Below, in pieces: positions 27,715 to 36,591 of a stretch of DNA of 48,789 nucleotides. The number at the start of each line of letters is the position of its first letter. Position 1 is the stretch's first letter. Both the position numbers and the translations under genes were made by a program. The notes under the pieces are model-generated. The model saw nothing but the letters and a program-made list of their open reading frames with translations, searched no databases and was not told the DNA's origin. Origin of the DNA: a bacterium (lineage in GTDB: Bacteria > Campylobacterota > Campylobacteria > Campylobacterales > Sulfurimonadaceae); assembly GCA_018822665.1 (NCBI GenBank), contig JAHJJX010000013.1, forward strand, positions 1 through 48,789, written 5' to 3'.

Positions 27715-27748
27715 TGCTTGGCATGTGGAACTTTCCACATGCCAAGCA
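27715..27748. terminator. Inverted pair of the dispersed motif: hairpin between convergent genes
   Basis: A perfect 16-bp inverted repeat (27715-27730 with 27733-27748, 2-nt spacer) made of two exact 12-mers, copies 9 (minus, 27719-27730) and 10 (plus, 27733-27744), extended by AAGC/GCTT and one more A-T pair. It lies between holA and the convergent DUF350 gene, a natural bidirectional terminator position, but neither side has a T-run. Confidence 0.75.
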
Positions 27749-27778
27749 AATTACAATGAAAAGTGTTCACTCTAAGAA

Positions 27779-28183
27779 CTAATAACTCATTGAGCCTGCA
27801 TTGAGAAGTCCTATGCAAACTGATAAAAATGCCATTAAAATTCCAACTGAAACTGCTCCTTTTTCAATCTGTTTTTCAAATGAAAACTTCACATTGATAC
27901 GGATTATTATAAAAGCAAAAAGCAATTGAATACCCATTGCAACACAAGCCCAAATCAAAAAATCAATATATGAAACTGAGCTCACAAGCGCACTGTAAAG
28001 GGGAATACAAAGACCCAGTATTGCGCCGCCAAAGCCAATAGCCGCAGCTGTATTATTTTCTTGGAAAATAAGTTTATAATCATCGTATGGAGTTACTAAA
28101 GCATACAGATACAGAAATAAACCAACAATAAGCATTGCGCTTAAGAAAAAAAGTCCGAAAGATAGAAACGAGTTTATAAACAT
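27779..28183 (-). CDS. DUF350 family inner-membrane protein
   Basis: A 134-residue protein with four transmembrane segments (about residues 5-27, 44-64, 70-92, 107-128). Its TAAAIGFGGAILGLCIPLYS stretch fits the DUF350 (YjfL) family, whose function is unknown. No catalytic residues. ATG lies after AAAGGA. It converges on holA with the motif hairpin between; it stands alone, with ilvC beginning more than 1 kb upstream of it on the same strand. Confidence 0.75.
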   Translation of the reverse strand: MFINSFLSFGLFFLSAMLIVGLFLYLYALVTPYDDYKLIFQENNTAAAIGFGGAILGLCIPLYSALVSSVSYIDFLIWACVAMGIQLLFAFIIIRINVKFSFEKQIEKGAVSVGILMAFLSVCIGLLNAGSMSY

Positions 28184-28297
28184 GAAAATCCTTTGGTGGA
28201 ATCATATCTAAGAAATATTAATGCTTTGAAAAAAATGACATAAAATTGAAAAAGTAAAAAATTTTATAAGGGAAATAACGAAGAAGCATATCGATGG

Positions 28298-28338
28298 AGA
28301 GCACAAGGGGAGGTGCACGCAAAAACGTGCATTGCTCT
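28298..28338 (-). terminator. Hairpin after ilvC
   Basis: Nested inverted repeats: outer AGAGCA/TGCTCT and inner TGCACG/CGTGCA around a CAAAAA loop, 1-41 bp past the ilvC stop. Likely ilvC terminator, though no U-tract follows. Confidence 0.45.
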
Positions 28339-28339
28339 T

Positions 28340-29386
<1,047 letters not shown>

Positions 29387-29410
29387 TCAAAGGCTCAAAA
29401 ATTTTGTGGC

Positions 29411-29416
29411 ATTATA
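29411..29416 (-). promoter_or_regulatory. Putative -10 element of ilvC
   Basis: TATAAT on the minus strand (GAGTATAATGCC), about 50 bp before ilvC. The left arm of the nearby dyad lies just upstream in its spacer region. Confidence 0.45.
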
Positions 29417-29422
29417 CTCAAT

Positions 29423-29460
29423 TAAAGTATAAACTTTTATTAGTCCAAGCTTATACTTTA
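29423..29460. promoter_or_regulatory. Ten-bp inverted repeat in the divergent ilvC promoter region
   Basis: TAAAGTATAA and TTATACTTTA form a perfect 10-bp dyad with an 18-bp spacer. It lies upstream of the ilvC -10 and of the plus-strand gene at 29522, a position suited to an operator for either gene. Confidence 0.45.
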
Positions 29461-29492
29461 TTAAAAAATTTTTCATTTAATATCAGAGTATG

Positions 29493-29498
29493 TATAAT
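29493..29498 (+). promoter_or_regulatory. Putative -10 element of the gene at 29522
   Basis: TATAAT 24 bp before the start codon, in the ATGTATAATATC context. Confidence 0.45.
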
Positions 29499-29521
29499 AT
29501 CAAAAAAATTACGAGGTTACT

Positions 29522-30172
29522 ATGAAAAAGTTCAATCTATTTAAAGAGATAATTGTTGTCTCTAAGTCTTCTTTACTCCAAGCAATAAATTCATCAAAAC
29601 AATTTGGTATTACGCTAAGAGGAGAGATAAAACACGAGCCTTTTTCTGATAATGATATTTTAATTTATCAAGGAGTTCCTGCCAGCCAGCCTACAAATGC
29701 CCTCATGCCAAGCAGCAGACCATCACTGCAGGCTCTGCTTGGGAAAAACTATCAAATTGTTGAAGACGATGATAGAGTTTTAATCAAAGCATTTTCCAAC
29801 TGGCAGGCAATTATAGGTTTTAATACACCAAGAGCTTCTTATGATGACACAACAGGTGACGGTGTTGCGGAGTTTGCTTCTAAAGATCTTGAAGATATTG
29901 GCTGGAATGCTACAGAGTTCAATATCTCTTATAGAAGCTTAGTGGATGTACTTGAAGAAAACTGCGAAGGAACTTTAATATGCATTGAGCAAGAAGAGCC
30001 GTATCAGTTTAGCGGACTCGGATTTTTAAGCGATAATCCACATGCCAAAAAAGTACTCTTAGAGTATTGTCAAAATACTATCAAAGAGCTTATTGAGACG
30101 GATGATGACTATAAAAGAGAAAACTTAACCGATGATGAGATTGAAGCTACAGAATTCTTTCAATTGTCCTAA
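29522..30172 (+). CDS. Protein of unknown function, cytoplasmic
   Basis: A 216-residue soluble, acidic protein starting MKKFNLFKEIIVVSKSSLLQ (GAGG upstream). I do not recognise it. It has a stretch FGITLRGEIKHEPFSDNDIL, a possible polar loop TNALMPSSRPSLQAL, and an acidic C-terminus (ETDDDYKRENLTDDEIEATE). No signal peptide, membrane segment or catalytic motif. It is followed 9 bp later by the NYN-like gene, so the two form a unit. One copy of the dispersed motif decodes as NPHAK near residue 175. Confidence 0.6.
   Translation: MKKFNLFKEIIVVSKSSLLQAINSSKQFGITLRGEIKHEPFSDNDILIYQGVPASQPTNALMPSSRPSLQALLGKNYQIVEDDDRVLIKAFSNWQAIIGFNTPRASYDDTTGDGVAEFASKDLEDIGWNATEFNISYRSLVDVLEENCEGTLICIEQEEPYQFSGLGFLSDNPHAKKVLLEYCQNTIKELIETDDDYKRENLTDDEIEATEFFQLS
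30036..30047 (+). repeat. Dispersed motif ATCCACATGCCA, copy 11
   Basis: Full 9-bp core, first base A. Inside the unknown gene, read as N-P-H-A-K. Confidence 0.7.
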
Positions 30173-30181
30173 TCATTCGCA

Positions 30182-30913
30182 ATGTATAAGCAAAAGATAA
30201 CAATAGAGTACAAGTATAGAGGAAGCGTGGAACTCCCCGATACAAAGGATGCGAAAAATATTTTTTTTCGCACTAAACAAGTGTATGCGAATCATGAAAA
30301 GATGAGTGTTAAAATTCTTTTTTCAGAATCTAACTTTAATAGACTGCAAACCTACCAAAAAGGGGGAGCGTCCCAAGAGCTTGAAAATTTAGACCTTTAT
30401 ATAGAACTTGGAAAAATTTTAAATTTTGACACAAAAGATGCGCAAGATTTAAAAAACTCAATTATTCTCACAAATGACAATGCCCATTCAAACTATAATA
30501 TCAGCAAAAGAATAAAGCTAATCAATAAAAAACAAAAAAGTAACTCTAAAATAGCGTATCTGTTTTGGGATATAGAAAATTTTTCAAACATATCTTCTAT
30601 TTTTAGAGATATCATTGAGCCTTACGGCATTTTAGATTCTGATATCTACTTAGCAGCTAATCCTGATTCACTTTATCTTAAACGTGCCGAGTGGGAAGCG
30701 AATCTATATGATTATTCTAAAACGTTACATTCATTTAATTTTATCAAATGCGACCACGGAAAGAATGTAGCAGATGATGTACTCCTCGAAGAGTTTAAAA
30801 AATTGAATCTTAAAAGTAGTGACATTTACATTTTAACATTTGACAGAGAATTGAAAGAAAAGTTTGTAGATACCGCACACATCAGCAATAATCTTTTTAT
30901 AATGGTAAATTAA
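30182..30913 (+). CDS. NYN/PIN-like nuclease-domain protein
   Basis: A 243-residue protein whose C-terminal half looks like a NYN (PIN-fold) RNase domain. IAYLFWDIENFSNIS provides the first metal Asp, LHSFNFIKCDHGKNVADDVL the central Lys/Asp cluster, and SSDIYILTFDRELKEKF the last Asp. The N-terminal ~110 residues are a separate unknown domain. NYN domains cleave RNA in turnover or defence; which role applies here is unknown. It is 9 bp from the preceding gene and converges on ruvX without a visible hairpin. The domain call is from motif pattern and is moderate. Confidence 0.6.
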   Translation: MYKQKITIEYKYRGSVELPDTKDAKNIFFRTKQVYANHEKMSVKILFSESNFNRLQTYQKGGASQELENLDLYIELGKILNFDTKDAQDLKNSIILTNDNAHSNYNISKRIKLINKKQKSNSKIAYLFWDIENFSNISSIFRDIIEPYGILDSDIYLAANPDSLYLKRAEWEANLYDYSKTLHSFNFIKCDHGKNVADDVLLEEFKKLNLKSSDIYILTFDRELKEKFVDTAHISNNLFIMVN

Positions 30914-30970
30914 TAAAGAGCGTTTCCTTAAGAGAATACGAACTTTTGAGCTTGTACAAAATTCTGATTT

Positions 30971-31360
30971 TTAAATCGTTCGCAGGAATCTTTGTAAAAT
31001 AATCATAGCAGAGAGAGAATCTATACGTCCGTCACGAATATACTTTATCTCGCCTTTCATTATATTTTCAGCTTCAAGAGAGGAGTGGCTTTCATCTTGA
31101 TAAAAAATCTCACCTTTAAAATCAACAAGATTCATAAAATGGGCGATACGCCGCTTCATCTCATCTTCACTGCTTCCACCAAGAGGAATTCCGACAACAA
31201 CAGCATCCGCTTCCCACTCTTTTAACACCTGTTTTACTTCAGCGGAGGCTTGATCTCTATTTTTTCTTTGCACAGCTTTAAGAGGCGTTGCAAAATCTTT
31301 ATGTGCAGAGTACGCGAGTCCTATTCTTTTTAGCCCTAAATCTATTGCTATGTATTTCAA
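30971..31360 (-). CDS. ruvX: Putative pre-16S rRNA nuclease / Holliday-junction resolvase-like YqgF
   Basis: A 129-residue RNase H-fold YqgF protein. MKYIAIDLGLKRIGLAYS carries the first catalytic Asp, VVVGIPLGG the central strand, and the C-terminal DGRIDSLSAMIIL the last Asp. The family processes the 16S rRNA 5' end and was earlier proposed as a resolvase. The gene starts immediately after the mnmE stop with no gap, so they form one transcript. dprA, its partner in H. pylori and C. jejuni, is absent here. Confidence 0.88.
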   Translation of the reverse strand: MKYIAIDLGLKRIGLAYSAHKDFATPLKAVQRKNRDQASAEVKQVLKEWEADAVVVGIPLGGSSEDEMKRRIAHFMNLVDFKGEIFYQDESHSSLEAENIMKGEIKYIRDGRIDSLSAMIILQRFLRTI

Positions 31361-32698
31361 CTATTTACCTAAACAAAAAGAGCCAAACATTTTGTCAAGC
31401 ATCTCATCATTTTCAAAAGGTCTTGTAATAGAAGCCATCTCTTTAACTGCTTCATTGAGATGAAAAGAAAAAATTTCAAGCTCTTGTGATTCCAAGGGCT
31501 CAAACGCTTCATCAATATTATCTAAGGTATTCTCAACGGCAGAAATCTGTCTTTGAGATATCAGCATTATTTCATCTGAAATATTGCTTGTGTCCATAAT
31601 GTTTTTTAGAATTTCAACCAATGCATTCACGCTTTGTTTAGAATTTATTTCTATATCAAATTGTATTTCCACATGCCGGAATTTTGGCTCTAAATCTATC
31701 TTATTTTTTACATAGACAAGGTGTTTATCTCTTGCATGTGATGCTATCAAAGATAATATCTGCATATCTTCACCATCTGCTTCTCGGCTTGAATCAAACA
31801 ATGCAACTACGATGTCACTCTGATCTATTGCTTCAAGCGAACGCTCGATTCCGATGCGTTCAATTTCATCATTTGCCTCACGTATGCCGGCGGTGTCAAC
31901 TATGCGAATTAAATGGGTGCCGATTTTCACCTGCTCTTCTATGGTATCTCTAGTAGTTCCAGCAATTGGACTCACTATGGCACGGTTATAATGGAGAAGC
32001 GCGTTAAGCAAAGAACTTTTACCGACATTTGGTTTGCCTACTATGGCTACTTTAAACCCTTGCATCAGTCCTTCTCTTTCCCTGCTTGCTCTAAGAGTTG
32101 CTTGAAGTGATTTTTTAAGTTCCGTGAGTTTTGCTTGTATTTGCAACACTAAATCTTCTGGTAAATCCTCTTCCGCATAATCAATACTCACCTCTGAATA
32201 AGCAAGTATATGAATAATTTCATCCCGAATATTTTCTATGAATTCTTTTAGTTCGCCTTTCATTTGACGGGCAAGTATTTTAGCGGCATCTTCACTTTTT
32301 GCTTCAATGAGTTGTGCAATCGCTTCTGCTTCACTTAAATCAATCCGTCCATTAAAGAAAGCTCTTTTACTAAATTCTCCGGCATTAGCGAGTCTAGCCC
32401 CTGCTTTAAGAGTAGCTTTTAATATACTCTGTGCAACTATAAAACCGCCGTGACACTGTATCTCCACTACGTCTTCAGCAGTGAAAGAAAAAGGAGCATT
32501 AAAATAGATAACGATTGCTTCATCTATGAGTTGATTCTCTTGATTATATATATTGGTTAAAGTTGCGTATCTTGGGGAAAAATCTTTGTTATTTGTAAGC
32601 TGTTTTACTATTTGGAGTGCTCTAGTGCCACTTATTCTTATGATAGCGATAGAGCCTATACCATTGGCTGTCGCAATAGCGGAAATTGTATCATTCAT
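31361..32698 (-). CDS. mnmE: tRNA uridine-5-carboxymethylaminomethyl modification GTPase
   Basis: A 445-residue MnmE, which with MnmG modifies U34 of tRNA. The N-terminal tetrahydrofolate-binding domain (ISAIATANGIGSIAIIRISG) precedes the G domain with G1 GKPNVGKSSLLNALL, G2/G3 around AGTTRDT and VDTAGIREA, and G4-like KNKID. The C-terminus ends FCLGK, the catalytic C(I/L)GK motif. Directly upstream is jag and directly downstream ruvX. One dispersed-motif copy decodes as RHVE near residue 345. Confidence 0.97.
   Translation of the reverse strand: MNDTISAIATANGIGSIAIIRISGTRALQIVKQLTNNKDFSPRYATLTNIYNQENQLIDEAIVIYFNAPFSFTAEDVVEIQCHGGFIVAQSILKATLKAGARLANAGEFSKRAFFNGRIDLSEAEAIAQLIEAKSEDAAKILARQMKGELKEFIENIRDEIIHILAYSEVSIDYAEEDLPEDLVLQIQAKLTELKKSLQATLRASREREGLMQGFKVAIVGKPNVGKSSLLNALLHYNRAIVSPIAGTTRDTIEEQVKIGTHLIRIVDTAGIREANDEIERIGIERSLEAIDQSDIVVALFDSSREADGEDMQILSLIASHARDKHLVYVKNKIDLEPKFRHVEIQFDIEINSKQSVNALVEILKNIMDTSNISDEIMLISQRQISAVENTLDNIDEAFEPLESQELEIFSFHLNEAVKEMASITRPFENDEMLDKMFGSFCLGK
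31667..31678 (+). repeat. Dispersed motif TTCCACATGCCG, copy 12
   Basis: Full 9-bp core, last base G. Within mnmE; the coding strand reads CGG CAT GTG GAA (RHVE), a different frame from the ACG copies. Confidence 0.75.
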
Positions 32699-32700
32699 CT

Positions 32701-33702
32701 CTAGTTTGCGTGATAATCATTTATAATGATATATTTCATCCCATCTCTTGTAGAGCGAATTGCTACATATTTATCCGGGTATTTGTTACGAAGTTCTTTA
32801 AGGGCAATCTGTACCAAAACCCCGTCAAGTATCTTAGTTTGTGCTCTAGCGTCTCTATTTACACTTTCACAAACACCTACTAAATATCGAGAAACTGATT
32901 CTTCTTGATTTTTCAAAAATTCTGCTATTTCCAAACGAAGCTGAATTTGATATTTAGTATTTATCCAATTAAATATCATATAGGAAAGTGCTTTATATCT
33001 GTAGCCTTCTTTTCCAATTAAAAGAGCAGCATCTTCACCATTGAATTCTATAAGTAAAGTATTCTCATCATACACACTTACTTCAATTTCATCAATATTA
33101 AAACATGTCAAATCAAAAAGTACATTTATCTCTTTCTTCACATCTTTTGCAATGTCTGAAATGGATTGTTTTATTTGAGAATATTCTTCATCATCATAAA
33201 AATCATCCTCATACGTTGACATATAGTTTGTTATCTCTTCTGCCAATTCGTATTCTTCATCATCTTGCGTGCTAACGAACGACTGAGGCATAATAGTATC
33301 GTTAAATATTGTATGATGATTTTCGCTAGGAGTTTCTACTTCTTTTTTAAAAATTTCTTTTTTTATCTCTTGCTTTACTTCTCTTGCAGCTTCTTTTTTT
33401 ATCTCTTGCCTTACTTCTCTAACAGTTTCTTTTTTTATCTCTTTCTTTTCTTCTCTAACAGTTTCTTTTTTTATCTCTACTTTTGGCTCTTGAGGCAAGA
33501 CTTGCTTGCTTTGCTTTATCGGCTGAATTACTTCAGCTTTTTCTATTACCGCAACAATAATTGCACTTTTTTTAAAAAGACCTAAAATACCCTTGCTAGG
33601 ATACTGAATAACTTCAATCTTTAACTGTGTAACAGAACAGTTGAGTGAAGATGCCGCATTTTTATAAGCATCTTCGAGTGTAACAGCCTCAATCTTAATC
33701 AT
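32701..33702 (-). CDS. jag: Jag/KhpB-type RNA-binding protein
   Basis: A 333-residue protein with an N-terminal Jag domain (MIKIEAVTLEDAYKNAASSL, then YPSKGILGLFKKSA), a long K/E/V-rich linker containing 12-residue repeats, and C-terminal KH (LLIEFNGEDAALLIGKEGYR) and R3H (NRDARAQTKILDGVLVQIAL) RNA-binding domains. Family members regulate cell-envelope gene expression and membrane-protein biogenesis. ATG 33702 (AGGACATAAG upstream) lies 8 bp inside the yidC 3' end, so the two are coupled. Standard order yidC-jag-mnmE. Confidence 0.9.
   Translation of the reverse strand: MIKIEAVTLEDAYKNAASSLNCSVTQLKIEVIQYPSKGILGLFKKSAIIVAVIEKAEVIQPIKQSKQVLPQEPKVEIKKETVREEKKEIKKETVREVRQEIKKEAAREVKQEIKKEIFKKEVETPSENHHTIFNDTIMPQSFVSTQDDEEYELAEEITNYMSTYEDDFYDDEEYSQIKQSISDIAKDVKKEINVLFDLTCFNIDEIEVSVYDENTLLIEFNGEDAALLIGKEGYRYKALSYMIFNWINTKYQIQLRLEIAEFLKNQEESVSRYLVGVCESVNRDARAQTKILDGVLVQIALKELRNKYPDKYVAIRSTRDGMKYIIINDYHAN
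33334..33477 (-). repeat. Four tandem 36-bp / 12-residue repeats in Jag
   Basis: Coding units EIKKETVREEKK, EIKKETVREVRQ, EIKKEAAREVKQ and EIKKEIFKKEVE form a charged linker between the Jag and KH domains. The period is 36 bp and the DNA units are similar to each other, so copy number may vary between strains. Confidence 0.75.
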
Positions 33703-35314
33703 TCTTATGTCCTGCATTTTCAGCAATTACTTTTTTTGCATCCTCTGCATTTTTAAACTGCTGGTTTACAATAAACTGTTGTGCAATCGAGAATAGGTTA
33801 TTTACGAACCAATAAAGAACTAGCCCGGCAGGGAAAGTAACAAAGAAAAATGTAAAAATTATAGGCAAAAATTTAAAAATCTTTTCTTGCATTGGGTCAG
33901 TAAAATTATTTGGAGTAAGCTTTTGCTGATAATACATAGAAGCACCCATAAGTACAGGTAAAATAAATGTAGGGTCCATGCGAGAAAGGTCATTAATCCA
34001 AAAAATCCACTCAGCACCCTGAAGTTCAACCGCATTTAAAAGAACACGATAGATTGCAAAAAATACAGGAATTTGTAAAAGCATCGGCAGACATCCACCA
34101 AGAGGATTTGCCCCATGCTTTTTATACATTTCCATAACTGCAGCGTTCATACGCTGTGGGTCACCTTTGTATTTGGCTTGAACTTCTTTCACTTTCGGTG
34201 CAATAGCTTTGAGCTTTTGCATGGAAACCATACCTTTGTATGTCAACGGATAAAGCACAGCTCTTACAATGAGCGTAAGTACAACAATCGACCAACCCCA
34301 GTTACCCAATATTCCATGCAGCCAAGATAAGAGTGCAAAGAGTGGTTTAGCCGCAAAAGTAAACCAACCGTATTCTATTGCGTTCACTAGAACAGGATTG
34401 ATAGATTCTAAAACTTTATACTCTTTTGGACCAATATATCCATGAAAACTCATAGTCCTCGATGCATCAAAATAGATAACAGGGTTATCATCTCTATCTC
34501 TCTCAACCATTATATTGGTGTCTTTATTAAATCCATACATTATTGTCGCGGCATATTGGTCAAAAGCAGAGATAAGCTTAACTCCGTTAAATGTTTTTCT
34601 CCCCTCCGCATCACCGTCTTCAACAATAGTAACAATATCATCGTCCGTATAGACCATAGCACCGGAGACCGTCATCATCTGCTCGGTAATCTGTGGTCTT
34701 TGTCCTAAATAAAGAAAATACCTTCTATCTTCTGATAAATTCACAACTGCATCATAATGTCCATCTGCATAAAACGTAATCTCTTTGGTTACAACTAAAT
34801 CTGATAACTTTTGAGTAAGCGTAACTTTTAAAGGTTCATTTTCTAGATTTAATTCTTTAATACTTGCGCTATATGCAACTTTTGTAGCTTCTTCATTCAG
34901 CTTTTCATCTAAAAATCTTACATACAAAGGTTTTGTTCCAAAAGATGGAATCATTTGAGCGTGAATGTCTTCTTTGTCATTAAACTTCTCTTGAAGCAGT
35001 TCTTTTGAAGATATACGACCGAGAGTGTCTATCCTTAAAATAAAATTTTTATTTTTAACTGTAACAAGTGTGTTTGAAACACCGGTAGCTGCTTTCTCAT
35101 CAGTAGCAATAACATGCCCTGCTTCTTTTTCTGCAACTAAATTACTATTTTGTGTAGGTTTCCCATCTTGAATGGATGTAACGTTTTGAGTTTTTGCAAC
35201 GTTCGCCTGTTCTTCTTGCTCTGGTGGAAAAATTGCTGTATAAGCTACGAAAAAAACTATTGACAATACTACAGCTAGTATGAGTCTTTGATTTGGTGTC
35301 ATTTTATCTAACAC
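33695..35314 (-). CDS. yidC: Membrane protein insertase YidC
   Basis: A 539-residue YidC of the large Gram-negative type: N-terminal helix (MTPNQRLILAVVLSIVFFVA), a ~300-residue periplasmic domain, then the conserved insertase core beginning YGWFTFAAKPLFALLSWLHG, MQKLKAIAPKVKEVQAKYKG, NPLGGCLPMLLQIPVFFAIY and VLYWFVNNLFSIAQQF. It inserts inner-membrane proteins with or without SecYEG. The gene lies 2 bp after yidD and overlaps jag by 8 bp. Confidence 0.96.
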   Translation of the reverse strand: MLDKMTPNQRLILAVVLSIVFFVAYTAIFPPEQEEQANVAKTQNVTSIQDGKPTQNSNLVAEKEAGHVIATDEKAATGVSNTLVTVKNKNFILRIDTLGRISSKELLQEKFNDKEDIHAQMIPSFGTKPLYVRFLDEKLNEEATKVAYSASIKELNLENEPLKVTLTQKLSDLVVTKEITFYADGHYDAVVNLSEDRRYFLYLGQRPQITEQMMTVSGAMVYTDDDIVTIVEDGDAEGRKTFNGVKLISAFDQYAATIMYGFNKDTNIMVERDRDDNPVIYFDASRTMSFHGYIGPKEYKVLESINPVLVNAIEYGWFTFAAKPLFALLSWLHGILGNWGWSIVVLTLIVRAVLYPLTYKGMVSMQKLKAIAPKVKEVQAKYKGDPQRMNAAVMEMYKKHGANPLGGCLPMLLQIPVFFAIYRVLLNAVELQGAEWIFWINDLSRMDPTFILPVLMGASMYYQQKLTPNNFTDPMQEKIFKFLPIIFTFFFVTFPAGLVLYWFVNNLFSIAQQFIVNQQFKNAEDAKKVIAENAGHKND

Positions 35315-35316
35315 GA

Positions 35317-35643
35317 TTACCCTTTGTAAAAAAAATTTTTTATAATATAAAAACGGTTCTCTTTATTTGGAACCAACCAATATTTTATCGAATCAATCCC
35401 GAGTTTTTTGGGCTTACATGACAGCTTATTAAGTATTGGATACTCTATTCCGCCATCAAATAATTGATTGCAACGCAGTATTCTAGTAAAAGAGTGGTAA
35501 AAAGCACTTGAAAGTGAGTTGTTTTCAAAATTAATTTTTGCATATTCACTACAAGATGGGTAATATCTGCAACTTCCATAACCAATAAGTGTAAAAAATT
35601 TCTGATAAAGCCACAAAAGCTTCAATAAAATTTTTCTAATCAT
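35317..35643 (-). CDS. yidD: Membrane protein insertion efficiency factor YidD
   Basis: A 108-residue YidD, a small membrane-associated factor that aids YidC-dependent insertion. The three-Cys signature GSCRYYPSCSEYA and the following FTRILRCNQLFDGGIEYP define the family. The N-terminus ([19 protein letters not shown]) is an amphipathic/hydrophobic helix. The ATG overlaps the last 8 bp of rnpA. Slightly longer than the usual ~75 residues because of a basic C-terminal tail. Confidence 0.93.
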   Translation of the reverse strand: MIRKILLKLLWLYQKFFTLIGYGSCRYYPSCSEYAKINFENNSLSSAFYHSFTRILRCNQLFDGGIEYPILNKLSCKPKKLGIDSIKYWLVPNKENRFYIIKNFFYKG

Positions 35644-35977
35644 TGATTGCTTTTGCTTTGTGAAGCACTATTTCAAAATCTTTTTTTAATTGTTCGTAGG
35701 GAGCTTCATACGTTAATTGTTTTGCAACAAATATATATGTGCCATCGATTAATAATGTGGAGTATTCACAAAACAAAGCTCTGAGTCTTCTTTTAGCTCT
35801 GTTTCTTTTTACAGCGTTACCTATTTTTTTGGTGGCTGTAAATCCTATTTTGTGAATTCCATTTTGAGGAAGAAAAAAAAGAACAACACTGTTCGAGTGA
35901 CTGCTTTTTCCCCTTTTATATATAGACTGAAACTCTCTATGTTGCTTCAGTGTGAAAAATTCGCCTAAACGGACAAT
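35636..35977 (-). CDS. rnpA: Ribonuclease P protein component, non-canonical start
   Basis: About 113 residues. The RNase P protein signature is clear: [20 protein letters not shown] at the N-terminus, [20 protein letters not shown] in the RNR motif, and [20 protein letters not shown]. It assists the RNase P RNA in maturing tRNA 5' ends. Between the preceding in-frame TAA (35983-35981) and residue ~68 there is no ATG, GTG or TTG. The likeliest start is ATT at 35977-35975, with AAAGG about 10 bp upstream inside rpmH; CTG within FTLKQ is the alternative. The reading frame itself is intact, overlapping rpmH by 13 bp and yidD by 8 bp. Confidence 0.85.
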   Translation of the reverse strand: MVRLGEFFTLKQHREFQSIYKRGKSSHSNSVVLFFLPQNGIHKIGFTATKKIGNAVKRNRAKRRLRALFCEYSTLLIDGTYIFVAKQLTYEAPYEQLKKDFEIVLHKAKAIND

Positions 35978-36099
35978 TTTTTACGACCTTTGGCACGACG
36001 TCTATTAATAACTCTACGGCCATTCTTAGTTGCCATACGAGTTCTAAAACCATGTGTACGCTTTCTTGGCGTATTGTGAGGCTGGTATGTTCTTTTCAT
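35965..36099 (-). CDS. rpmH: 50S ribosomal protein L34
   Basis: A 44-residue L34 starting [20 protein letters not shown] and ending [12 protein letters not shown], a standard sequence and length. ATG 36099 is preceded by AAGGATATG. It is the first gene of rpmH-rnpA-yidD-yidC-jag-mnmE-ruvX on the minus strand, and its 3' end overlaps the rnpA start region. Confidence 0.97.
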   Translation of the reverse strand: MKRTYQPHNTPRKRTHGFRTRMATKNGRRVINRRRAKGRKKLSV

Positions 36100-36212
36100 G
36101 ACATATCCTTGTTTAATTTTAAGAGTGAAATACTACAAAAATCTTACTTAAAGCGCGGTTAAGTTTATTATTTGCAATATTTAAAAGATTTAAAAGTGAT
36201 GCTGCAGAAATA

Positions 36213-36575
36213 TTATTGAAGCAAAAAATCCTTTAAAGACTCTTTATTTGATTGATTAAATGTGTTAGAGATATCAAAAAGCTTTTCATCTGCACCAACA
36301 TGACAATCACGACATCCCTGAATGACATCATGCTCTTTAACACCGGCTCCATTTATTTTTTTCATCGAATGGCAGGCAAAACAATCAGCCCCGCAGTCCG
36401 CCATTTTATTTGGATCAGCAGAGTGGCAGCTTATACATGTAAGCATGGGTCTGTGCCTGTCATCTTCATTAATAGTAGGGACCAAATCCGGATGACACGA
36501 CAAACAGTCACCCGTACAGGCAAAAAGTGAAAAACAAAAAAGGGCTACAGCTATTATATGTTTCATGAATAGCAT
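36213..36575 (-). CDS. Small tetraheme c-type cytochrome
   Basis: A 120-residue exported protein with four CXXCH heme sites (CLSCH 24-28, CISCH 47-51, CFACH 65-69, CRDCH 88-92). The N-terminus is a signal sequence (HIIAVALFCFSLFAC); LFAC at residues 17-20 could be a lipobox, which would anchor it to a membrane. Extra His residues (H82 among others) could serve as distal ligands. It resembles cytochrome c3/NapB-like electron carriers but matches none I can name. I kept ATG 36575 because GAGAG lies 5 bp ahead; 36566 is possible. It lies between rpmH and clpB on the same strand, with no redox partner nearby. Confidence 0.8.
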   Translation of the reverse strand: MLFMKHIIAVALFCFSLFACTGDCLSCHPDLVPTINEDDRHRPMLTCISCHSADPNKMADCGADCFACHSMKKINGAGVKEHDVIQGCRDCHVGADEKLFDISNTFNQSNKESLKDFLLQ

Positions 36576-36591
36576 TATATCTCTCTTTTAT

